A DNA stretch of 64,000 nt from the NCBI RefSeq assembly GCF_000153805.1, contig NZ_DS022298.1, forward strand, positions 318,616 to 382,615, read 5' to 3'. The translations under genes were made by a program, and so were the position numbers. The DNA comes from Synechococcus sp. BL107. GTDB lineage: Bacteria > Cyanobacteriota > Cyanobacteriia > PCC-6307 > Cyanobiaceae. Below are positions 56,601 to 64,000 of the stretch, piece by piece. Below the pieces are notes generated by a model, which saw only the letters and a program-made list of their open reading frames with translations, did no database searches and was not told the DNA's origin. Each line of letters begins with the position of its first letter. The stretch's first letter is position 1.

Positions 56601-57659
56601 CTAGAAGCCCATCACTTTGGCCACCGTTTCGAGATCTGGATTGAGATCGGTATGGAAGGCGGCGTCGTTGTTGTTGATGGCGCAATCAGGGTCTTTCAGG
56701 CCATTACCTGTAAGGACGCATACCACCGTTGCGCCAGTAGGGACTTCGTCTTTGCGCTTGAGCAGGCCGGCCACAGACGCCGCACTGGCCGGTTCGCAGA
56801 AGATTCCTTCTTCACCCCCTAACAGCTTGTAGGCATCGATGATTTCCTCATCCGTGACGTCTAGAAAGGCTCCATCACTGGCTTCACGCACTGCCATCGC
56901 TTTGGCGCGATTGACGGGGTTACCAATCCGAATGGCAGTGGCGATCGTGTTGGGGTCACTCACGGTGGTGTCGTAAACAAGGGGCGCTGACCCACTGGCC
57001 TGGAAGCCCATCATTCGAGGCAATCTGCGGCTGTGACCCGCCTGGTGGTACTCCTGGAAGCCCATCCAGTAGGCAGTGATGTTGCCGGCATTGCCCATCG
57101 GAATGCAGAGCCAGTCTGGGGCCTCCCCGAGAGCATCAACAATTTCGAAAGCAGCGGTTTTTTGTCCCTGGAGTCGGTAAGGGTTCACCGAGTTCACAAG
57201 GGTCACTGGGAACCGATCTGCTGCTTCACGGACAATGTCGAGGGCACGATCAAAATTGCCTCGGATGGCGAGCACTTCGGCTCCGTACACCAGGGCCTGT
57301 GCCAGCTTTCCTTGGGCGACGTACCCATCAGGAATCAACACGAAGGCCCTCATCCCGCCCCTGCGGGCATAGGCAGCCGCCGCGGCACTGGTGTTGCCTG
57401 TACTGGCGCAAATGACCGCCTCACAGCCAGCTTCTTTGGCTTTGCTGATGGCCATCGTCATTCCGCGATCTTTGAATGATCCGGTGGGGTTCAGGCCGTC
57501 GTACTTCACGAAGACCTTCACGCCCTTCCCGATTCGCTCAGCAATGCTGGGAACAGGAATTAAGGGCGTTGCCCCTTCATGCAGCGTGATGACTGGTGTT
57601 TTCGCGCTAACGGGTAGCCAGTCTCTGTAGGCCTCGATCAAACCAGGCCAGTCCTGCAT
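56601..57659 (-). CDS. thrC: Threonine synthase
   Basis: ThrC converts O-phosphohomoserine to threonine with PLP. The 352-residue protein starts MQDWPGLIEAYRDWLPVSAK and has the Lys motif DGLNPTGSFKDRGMTMAISK, ASTGNTSAAAAAYARRGG, LVNSVNPYRLQGQKTAAFEI and PMGNAGNITAYWMGF. ATG 57659 is preferred; TTG 57710 or GTG 57707 would add 16-17 residues with basic character. It is followed by a terminator. Confidence 0.95.
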   Translation of the reverse strand: MQDWPGLIEAYRDWLPVSAKTPVITLHEGATPLIPVPSIAERIGKGVKVFVKYDGLNPTGSFKDRGMTMAISKAKEAGCEAVICASTGNTSAAAAAYARRGGMRAFVLIPDGYVAQGKLAQALVYGAEVLAIRGNFDRALDIVREAADRFPVTLVNSVNPYRLQGQKTAAFEIVDALGEAPDWLCIPMGNAGNITAYWMGFQEYHQAGHSRRLPRMMGFQASGSAPLVYDTTVSDPNTIATAIRIGNPVNRAKAMAVREASDGAFLDVTDEEIIDAYKLLGGEEGIFCEPASAASVAGLLKRKDEVPTGATVVCVLTGNGLKDPDCAINNNDAAFHTDLNPDLETVAKVMGF

Positions 57660-57758
57660 CACAGGATTGGCTGTGAAACGCCGACGAAGGTTCTGGAACA
57701 AGGACACCAATGGTTGGACAGGTGACTCGAAATCTACGAGGCGCTCGTCATCACGGTG

Positions 57759-58340
57759 TTATGAGTTGGGATCTTTCAGTCCGTCGAGCGGTGAATCAGC
57801 AAAGAATTTCACCAAGCTGGCAATGGATTCTGTTTTTTCAATCACCGCAAACAGCGCAGGAAGATTGACCGCCATTACTTGATTTGGATAGGCCTTGAGG
57901 AATCCAACAGCGGTTAGGCCATCCGCTTGATGAAGGCCATTGATGATGCCTGCACGAATGGCCGGGACACTCACCTCCGCTTGTGGGGTGTAAATCGGAT
58001 AAATGATCCGAGCGACACGGCGAATGATGGCTTCACCGATGCGTGTATTGATTAAACGGCTCGTGAGAATGAGGGGGATCGACAACTCTTGATTGAGTAA
58101 CTTCGAAATCTCCTCCGGATCCTGTTTGGAGAATTCGAGGAGATTGCCCAGCAGTCCGATGGCTTCGCCCGTATCGGCCAAATGTTCGAACTCTTTCACA
58201 GGGATCGAACGACGAAACCCACCACTCACAAGAGCAACGTCCGTTGCCGCAAGGCTCGGTGTTCCAACGCTAAATAGGCTGAGGCTCAGCCCAGTTGACC
58301 ATGCGAGCAATCTGCGTCGCAGTGTTTGGGTTGAGGACAT
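57759..58340 (-). CDS. DUF1400 (alpha/beta-hydrolase-associated) exported protein
   Basis: The 193-residue protein has a signal peptide (RLLAWSTGLSLSLFSVGTPSLA, cleavage near residue 31) and a domain like DUF1400 (SIPVKEFEHLADTGEAIGLL, ELSIPLILTSRLINTRIGEA, FLKAYPNQVMAVNL), which in larger cyanobacterial proteins precedes an alpha/beta hydrolase. Here only the DUF1400 part is present, so no catalysis can be predicted. It lies 24 bp after the ABC1 kinase gene, transcribed in the same direction. Confidence 0.85.
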   Translation of the reverse strand: MSSTQTLRRRLLAWSTGLSLSLFSVGTPSLAATDVALVSGGFRRSIPVKEFEHLADTGEAIGLLGNLLEFSKQDPEEISKLLNQELSIPLILTSRLINTRIGEAIIRRVARIIYPIYTPQAEVSVPAIRAGIINGLHQADGLTAVGFLKAYPNQVMAVNLPALFAVIEKTESIASLVKFFADSPLDGLKDPNS

Positions 58341-58364
58341 CCGGTTTTAGGAATTCCTTGGAAC

Positions 58365-60227
58365 TTAGGTGGCTACTCCTGCCGCGACGCGGACCAAGCG
58401 GACAACTCCCCGTTCGGCCAAACCTTGGGCGACTTGGAAACCCATCCGTCGTGCATCGGGTTCTTTGAACACCCTTGGCATGCGCTTAAGCACGAGATCG
58501 GGTGTAAATCCCGGTAAAGATTGCAAGACGGCAATGAGTTCACGAACCGGTTCTATTTGCATGAATGGGTCAAGTGACCCTCCATGGTTCATCGATGTCA
58601 TCCCAGCAGGTTGAAGCCCCCGTGGTAGTCGACGTCCAAGTCGTTGCATGGTCGACCAGCCCAACGCATCGAGGCGATCCACGGTTGCTTCGACTAGTTG
58701 ATTGCGTAGTAATCCAGCCTTTGGGGAAAAGAGGAAATCAAGCAGCTGGTCCAGCAATGTGTCGAGGTCGAGTTGAGCCTGACTAGCAGCACTGGACACC
58801 AAATTTTCAAGCCGGCTCCAACGGAATGCATCGCCGTCGAAGAGCATTTCTTTGAGACTTTGACGTAGCTGTGGATCCGGATCTTCCATGAGCCGTCGTG
58901 CGAAGTAGGGGTAGGCGGCGCCTAGAATTTTGAACTCGGGATCGACACTCAGAGCAATTCCTTCAAGGGTTACTAGTGAGCGGATGATCAGGGCGTAATA
59001 GGGAGGAACTCTGAACGGAAATTTGTACATCACACCAGACATATCGTCCGTAACCGCTTTGAAGTCCATGCGGTTCACTCCAGCTTGCAGAGCCTGACTA
59101 AAGACTTTTTCGAAAGCAGGAACAATTGGCTCCAGATTGACATCTTCTGCTAAAAATCCAAGGGTGACAAAGTCTTTCGAAAGGCGACCGAAGTTCCTGT
59201 TAACTAAGTGAACAACAGCTTGAATTAAACCTGTGCGTGATTCTCGACTAACCTCACTCATCATCCCGAAATCGAGATAGCAAAGCCTTCCATCTTCCAT
59301 CGCAAGAAGATTGCCTGGATGGGGATCTGCATGAAAAAATCCATGTTCTAAAAGTTGCTGAAGGCTGCAATTCACGCCTACTTCCACCATGTCGTCTGGA
59401 TCGATTCCCATCTCACGAACCCCTTCTAGGTTGGTGAGTTTGACGCCATCGATCCACTCCATCGTTAAGACACGACGACTGGTGGCTTCGTGATAAATGG
59501 CGGGGACGGCAATACGAGGATTGTGTTGATGTAATATCCCAAATTTTTCGGCATTATCTGCTTCATTGATATAATCCATTTCTTCAAACACGCGTTTGCC
59601 GAGCTCATCGATCAAGGCAACAAGATCGCTACGGATTAGGCCGATATTTGTGTTAAGCCATGAAGCAATATTTCTGACGATATAAAGATCAAGCGTGATC
59701 TGTTCTCGGAGCCCAGGACGTTGAACTTTGACCGCTACTTTTTGACCATTTTTCAGGATCCCCTTATGAACTTGGCCAAGGGATGCTGCTGAAATTGGAT
59801 CACGATCCAATTGCTTATAAAAATTCTCTACTGGGCCGCCTAGGTCTTCTTCGATGCAAGCCATGGCCAGTTCACTGTCGAAGCCCGGCAGTTGATCTTG
59901 GAGTTGGGCGAGCTCTTCCAACAGAAGAGGAGGAACGATGTCTGGTCGGGTTGATAAGGCTTGGCCGGCCTTGATGAAGGCTGGGCCCAGGTCTACCAAC
60001 AGTTCGGCACATTCCTTGGCACGTGATCTTGCCCGCGTTTCATCCTTCAGCAGCTGGAACAGCCAGTCGAAGGCCACACCAAACAGCAGGAGGCCAATCG
60101 GAACCAGTGTTTGCCAAAGCCGCCTGATGAGCCGTTGAGGGTGACCTGCGTAGATCCGCGTAATGGCGGCAGGGTCGTACTCGAGCAGACCAGCTGCTTC
60201 GATGAAATCCCCAAGTTCCTCCGCCAT
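58365..60227 (-). CDS. ABC1/UbiB-family atypical kinase
   Basis: The 620-residue protein has the family's KxGQ segment FIKAGQALSTRPDIVPPLLL, the altered Ala-rich loop SAASLGQVHKGIL, the Lys in VAVKVQRPGL, FFHADPHPGNLLAMEDG (catalytic loop) and DFGMMSEV. Two hydrophobic stretches are present, one near residues 40-60 (LVPIGLLLFGVAFDWLFQLL). Plastid and cyanobacterial ABC1K proteins act in prenylquinone metabolism and membrane lipid regulation; the exact target is not known. It is divergent from recN with 67 bp between starts. Confidence 0.93.
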   Translation of the reverse strand: MAEELGDFIEAAGLLEYDPAAITRIYAGHPQRLIRRLWQTLVPIGLLLFGVAFDWLFQLLKDETRARSRAKECAELLVDLGPAFIKAGQALSTRPDIVPPLLLEELAQLQDQLPGFDSELAMACIEEDLGGPVENFYKQLDRDPISAASLGQVHKGILKNGQKVAVKVQRPGLREQITLDLYIVRNIASWLNTNIGLIRSDLVALIDELGKRVFEEMDYINEADNAEKFGILHQHNPRIAVPAIYHEATSRRVLTMEWIDGVKLTNLEGVREMGIDPDDMVEVGVNCSLQQLLEHGFFHADPHPGNLLAMEDGRLCYLDFGMMSEVSRESRTGLIQAVVHLVNRNFGRLSKDFVTLGFLAEDVNLEPIVPAFEKVFSQALQAGVNRMDFKAVTDDMSGVMYKFPFRVPPYYALIIRSLVTLEGIALSVDPEFKILGAAYPYFARRLMEDPDPQLRQSLKEMLFDGDAFRWSRLENLVSSAASQAQLDLDTLLDQLLDFLFSPKAGLLRNQLVEATVDRLDALGWSTMQRLGRRLPRGLQPAGMTSMNHGGSLDPFMQIEPVRELIAVLQSLPGFTPDLVLKRMPRVFKEPDARRMGFQVAQGLAERGVVRLVRVAAGVAT

Positions 60228-60294
60228 TGTTTTGGGCGTGTAATGACCCCCTTCTAAACGAACTGCATCGCCGCTACGTTCGAATTCACCACCG

Positions 60295-61989
60295 GTGCTG
60301 GTTGTGCTGACCGGTCTTCAACTCAACAACATCGCCTTGATCGACAGCCTGGAGCTGGATTTTTGCGATGGTTTCACAGTGCTGACGGGTGAAACCGGAG
60401 CCGGAAAATCCATTCTTTTGGATGCCCTTGATGCGGTCTTAGGTGGGGCCCAGGGCGCGAATGGCCTTCGATTGCTCCGTAGTGGCTGTGACCGTGCCCA
60501 GATTGAGGCCAGCTTTAATCCGTCCAACCAAGTTCGGCAGTGGCTTTTGGAAGCGGATTTTGACTGCGACGAGGAGGAGTTGCTTTTAAGTCGTGAATGG
60601 AAGCGTCAGGATGAGACCCGATTTTCCAGCCGTTCTCGTCTCAATGGAATTTCCGTCAATCGCCAGCAGCTGATGGAGTTGCGGCCACTTTTGATTGATC
60701 TCACGGTTCAAGGACAAACGCAGCAGCTCTCCCGTCCTGGTCAGCAGAGACGTTGGCTGGACCAACTGGGCGGTGCAGCCCTCGCAGACCGACTGGAATC
60801 GACAAAGACGACCTGGAACCGGTGGAAGGCCGCGGCCATTGCTTTGAACACCTCTGAGCAGGAACGAGAGCGATTGGAGCAAGAGCGGTTGGAACAAGAG
60901 GACCTGTTGGATCTTCTTGAGAAAGCTGATCTTGATGACCCCTCTGAGGACGGTCTGCTCGAGCAGGAACAGGACCGTTTGGTGCATGGCGTGAGGCTGC
61001 AGGAGGGGTTGGGTTTGCTCTTTGGTCGTCTGCGGGAGGGAGCAGAACAAGCACCTTCCTTGCAGGAGCACTTTGCAGTGGCCATCCAGGAGTTGCAGGC
61101 GATGAGCCAATTGGATGGTTCGGTGCAGCCGCTGCGCGATCAGGCCTTGGACCTCGAGGCAGGTATCAACGACTTACTGCAATCTCTCGACGACTACAGC
61201 TGCACTTTGGATAGCAATCCTGAACGACTCGGCTCGATTCAAGAGCGACTTGCCGACTTGAAACGCTTGCAACGACGCCATGGTCTTGATTTGGCGGCTC
61301 TGATTGAACGACGTGATCACTTGCGCCACATCCTGGAGGACGGCGGCGCTGAAGCCGACCTTGATCGGCTGCGTTTGGCTGAAGAGTTAGCTCGGGCTGA
61401 CCGGGATGAGGCCAATGCCCTGTTGCATGGTTCCCGTCTCAAGGCGGCCGATTCACTTCAGGCGTCGTTGCTTGAGTTACTGCCCCCAATGGGGTTAGCC
61501 AATGTTCGTTTTCAGGTGGAACTATCGGAATCAGAGCCAGCGGATCATGGTGCAGATGCCATCCGTTTTCTTTTTTCTGCCAATCCAGGACAGCCGCTAG
61601 CTCCTCTGCAAGACGTTGCATCGGGCGGTGAGATGTCGCGTTTCCTGCTGGCTTTGAAGACCACGCTTGCCACCGTTGATGGATCAAGCACCTTGCTTTT
61701 TGATGAAATTGATGCCGGTGTTAGCGGTCGGGTCAGCGGCGCGATGGCGGAGTTGCTTCACGTCTTGGCTCAGCACCGTCAGGTGTTTTGCGTCACCCAT
61801 CAGCCGTTAGTGGCAGCCGTTGCGGATCACCACTTCCGGGTGTCTAAACACGTCGATGCTGGGATCACGCATTCGCGAGTGTCCCAACTGCGGGACACCC
61901 AACAGCGTCGCCAGGAACTAGCGGATTTGGCTGGTGGTGACCAGGCAGAGGCCTATGCAGCCAGTTTGCTGGCCCAGCGGTCAGCGTGA
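60295..61989 (+). CDS. recN: DNA repair protein RecN
   Basis: RecN is an SMC-like ATPase recruited to double-strand breaks. The 564-residue protein has an N-terminal ATP site (VLTGETGAGKSILLDALDAV), a long coiled coil from about residue 180 to 380 (TSEQERERLEQERLEQEDLL), and the C-terminal signature SGGEMSRFLLALKTTL and Walker B TLLFDEIDAGVSGRVSGAMA. GTG 60295 is used; GTG 60304 (MLTGLQLNNIALIDS) is an equally possible start. uvrA follows 45 bp downstream, a repair gene pair. Confidence 0.95.
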   Translation: MLVVLTGLQLNNIALIDSLELDFCDGFTVLTGETGAGKSILLDALDAVLGGAQGANGLRLLRSGCDRAQIEASFNPSNQVRQWLLEADFDCDEEELLLSREWKRQDETRFSSRSRLNGISVNRQQLMELRPLLIDLTVQGQTQQLSRPGQQRRWLDQLGGAALADRLESTKTTWNRWKAAAIALNTSEQERERLEQERLEQEDLLDLLEKADLDDPSEDGLLEQEQDRLVHGVRLQEGLGLLFGRLREGAEQAPSLQEHFAVAIQELQAMSQLDGSVQPLRDQALDLEAGINDLLQSLDDYSCTLDSNPERLGSIQERLADLKRLQRRHGLDLAALIERRDHLRHILEDGGAEADLDRLRLAEELARADRDEANALLHGSRLKAADSLQASLLELLPPMGLANVRFQVELSESEPADHGADAIRFLFSANPGQPLAPLQDVASGGEMSRFLLALKTTLATVDGSSTLLFDEIDAGVSGRVSGAMAELLHVLAQHRQVFCVTHQPLVAAVADHHFRVSKHVDAGITHSRVSQLRDTQQRRQELADLAGGDQAEAYAASLLAQRSA

Positions 61990-62034
61990 GTCTCGTCGTT
62001 CTCCTTAAGATCTTGTGATTTCGATTAGGGCGTC

Positions 62035-64000
62035 ATGGGGCGAGCTGATGCCAACAATTCAATCCAGCCCGCATCTTCAGAGCTCTCTCGCAGCACTCAA
62101 GACAATGTGATTCGAGTGCGTGGTGCTCGTCAGCACAACCTCAAAAACGTCGACATCACCATCCCTCGCAATGAGTTGGTGGTCTTTACGGGTGTGAGTG
62201 GCAGTGGTAAGAGCTCTCTCGCTTTCGACACAATTTTTGCTGAGGGTCAACGCCGTTACGTCGAGAGTTTGTCGGCCTACGCAAGGCAGTTCCTCGGTCA
62301 GGTTGATAAGCCGGATGTGGATGCCATCGAGGGCCTCTCGCCAGCGATTTCGATCGACCAGAAATCCACGAGTCACAATCCTCGATCCACCGTTGGCACC
62401 GTTACCGAGATTCAGGACTATCTCCGCCTCTTGTTCGGTCGAGCTGGTGAACCGTATTGCCCCCAATGTGGTCGGTCGATCCGTCCTCAAAGCATCGACG
62501 AGATGGTCGATCAAATTTTGTTGTTGCCAGAGGGAACTCGATATCAACTTCTAGCTCCAGTTGTTCGCGGAAAAAAAGGAACTCACGCGAAACTCATTAG
62601 TGGTTTGGCTGCTGAAGGATTTGCTCGGGTGCGCATCAATGCTGAGGTGCGTGAGTTGGGAGACAATATTGAGCTCGATAAAAATCACACCCACAACGTT
62701 GAAGTTGTGGTTGATCGTTTGGTTGCACGTGAAGGGATTCAAGAGCGGCTAACTGATTCTCTTCGTACCGCACTCAAGCGTGGCGATGGATTGGCGTTGG
62801 TGGAGGTTGTTCCTAAGAAAGACGAAGAACTGCCTGAAGGAGTAGAGCGAGAGCGTCTTTATTCTGAAAATTTTGCCTGCCCAGTTCATGGGGCAGTTAT
62901 GGAAGAACTCTCACCAAGATTGTTTTCTTTCAATAGTCCTTACGGTGCATGTGAGGCCTGTCACGGGATTGGTCATCTAAGAAAATTCACTGCAGACCGG
63001 GTTATTCCTGATCCGAGTCAACCTGTGTATGCAGCCGTTGCACCTTGGGCAGAAAAAGACAACAGTTATTACTTTTCTCTGCTTTATTCAGTAGGGGAGG
63101 CATTTGGATTTGAAATAAAAACCCCATGGAACGAGCTGACTGATGAGCAGCGAGATGTGTTGCTCAATGGCAGTCGTGAACCGATTTTGATTCAGGCTGA
63201 CAGTCGCTATCGCAAAGGAAAAGCTGGTTATACGCGCCCCTTTGAAGGCATTTTGCCGATTTTGGAACGGCAACTACGAGATGTGAGCGGTGAAGCCCAG
63301 CGTCAGAAATTAGAAAAATATCTCGAACTTGTTCCTTGTCAGGCCTGTGGTGGTCAGCGGCTACGTCCTGAGGCTTTGGCTGTCAAGGTTGGGCCGTTTC
63401 GAATTCCAGAGCTCACCTCTGTGAGTGTTGGAGAAACATTGGAAAGAATTGAGCAGTTGATGGGTGTAGGCACCCATGAAGGTGCTGAGCCACTCTTAAA
63501 TCCACGTCAGATCCAAATTGGCGATTTGGTTCTTCGAGAAATTCGACTTCGACTTCGCTTCCTTCTCGATGTTGGTTTGGATTACCTCAGCCTTGATCGT
63601 CCGGCGATGACGCTCTCCGGCGGTGAAGCTCAGAGGATCCGTTTAGCCACTCAGATTGGTGCTGGTCTTACGGGGGTTCTTTATGTGCTCGATGAGCCCA
63701 GTATTGGCCTACATCAGCGGGATAACGATCGTTTGCTGAATACGCTTCGACGTTTACGGGATCTTGGAAACACACTCGTTGTTGTTGAACACGACGAGGA
63801 AACAATTCGTGCTGCCGACCATGTCGTTGATATTGGACCTGGTGCGGGAGTTCATGGGGGTCACATTGTTGCGGAGGGCTCTTTCGATGATTTACTCAAC
63901 AGCAAAGAATCGCTGACGGGGGCTTACCTCAGTGGACGTCGATCAATACCCACTCCTGCAGAACGGCGTGAGGAAGGAACCAGACGACTGCAGCTGATTG
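62035..64000 (+). CDS. uvrA: Excinuclease ABC subunit A (3' end cut by window edge)
   Basis: UvrA finds DNA damage in nucleotide excision repair. The 655 residues inside the window start MGRADANNSIQPASSE and contain NBD1 Walker A (VFTGVSGSGKSSLAFDTIFA), the Q-loop region SAYARQFLGQVDKPDVDAIE, the UvrB-binding and insertion domains, zinc-site Cys residues (ACPVHGAVME, GACEACHGIG) and the first ABC signature LSGGEAQRIRLATQIG with Walker B VLDEPSIGLHQRDN. The second ATPase half lies beyond base 64000. ATG 62035 follows recN by 45 bp. Confidence 0.96.
   Translation, partial: MGRADANNSIQPASSELSRSTQDNVIRVRGARQHNLKNVDITIPRNELVVFTGVSGSGKSSLAFDTIFAEGQRRYVESLSAYARQFLGQVDKPDVDAIEGLSPAISIDQKSTSHNPRSTVGTVTEIQDYLRLLFGRAGEPYCPQCGRSIRPQSIDEMVDQILLLPEGTRYQLLAPVVRGKKGTHAKLISGLAAEGFARVRINAEVRELGDNIELDKNHTHNVEVVVDRLVAREGIQERLTDSLRTALKRGDGLALVEVVPKKDEELPEGVERERLYSENFACPVHGAVMEELSPRLFSFNSPYGACEACHGIGHLRKFTADRVIPDPSQPVYAAVAPWAEKDNSYYFSLLYSVGEAFGFEIKTPWNELTDEQRDVLLNGSREPILIQADSRYRKGKAGYTRPFEGILPILERQLRDVSGEAQRQKLEKYLELVPCQACGGQRLRPEALAVKVGPFRIPELTSVSVGETLERIEQLMGVGTHEGAEPLLNPRQIQIGDLVLREIRLRLRFLLDVGLDYLSLDRPAMTLSGGEAQRIRLATQIGAGLTGVLYVLDEPSIGLHQRDNDRLLNTLRRLRDLGNTLVVVEHDEETIRAADHVVDIGPGAGVHGGHIVAEGSFDDLLNSKESLTGAYLSGRRSIPTPAERREEGTRRLQLI

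Overview
The window is a dense, intron-free bacterial chromosome segment from a unicellular marine picocyanobacterium, most likely Synechococcus sub-cluster 5.1. The taxonomic evidence is the gene content: sqdB/sqdX for sulfolipid, a Ycf37-like TPR protein, an Ssl1498-family light-harvesting-like protein, a CYP38-type cyclophilin, gap2, DUF502, DUF1400 and DUF6554 families and a glycine-rich Rbp. The order dnaN - PRC-barrel - purL - purF - gyrA - TPR - queG is, from general knowledge, the start of marine Synechococcus and Prochlorococcus chromosomes. Species assignment is not attempted.

Layout, left to right. 1-5972: an edge-truncated SpoIID/LytB gene, rpmI-rplT, the Ycf37-like gene, thiG, an Ssl1498-like mini gene and the sulfolipid pair sqdB-sqdX. 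5973-11426: an AT-richer block with five tightly coupled genes (legB, legC, legH, legI, legG) for a legionaminic/sialic-acid-like nonulosonic acid, with no CMP-sugar synthetase beside it. 11427-17617 (minus strand): mrdA, two cyanobacterial hypotheticals, a sulfotransferase coupled to guaA, and cbiD. 17725-24603: an aminotransferase, tRNA-Gly(CCC), several small conserved-looking genes, an AbrB-family membrane protein, a lipoprotein, a SMARCAL1-like SNF2 helicase lying head-to-head with an HNH nuclease, and an atypical SDR. 24674-35669: housekeeping genes (pdxA, accB, efp, cyclophilin, thiL, gap2, murC, murB, ybaB, rsgA, tusA, dnaJ, grpE), many overlapping by 1-11 nt. 35895-46008: a flavoprotein, msrB, dus, rbp, argH, a GAF-SpoIIE phosphatase, ftsY, nusB, DUF502 and an HpsJ-like protein. 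46045-64000: queG, a TPR protein, gyrA, purF, purL, a PRC-barrel protein, dnaN, a 440-bp gene-free region with five near-consensus DnaA boxes (candidate oriC), thrC, DUF1400, an ABC1 kinase, recN and an edge-truncated uvrA.

The genes mostly serve core functions: envelope synthesis (murB, murC, mrdA), purines (purF, purL, guaA), thiamine and B6 (thiG, thiL, pdxA), protein folding, translation, and replication/repair. The least ordinary parts are the incomplete nonulosonic acid cluster, the helicase/HNH pair, the guaA-coupled sulfotransferase, the candidate origin, and the repeat-rich gap2-murC intergenic region. No CRISPR array, rRNA, insertion sequence or prophage was seen.
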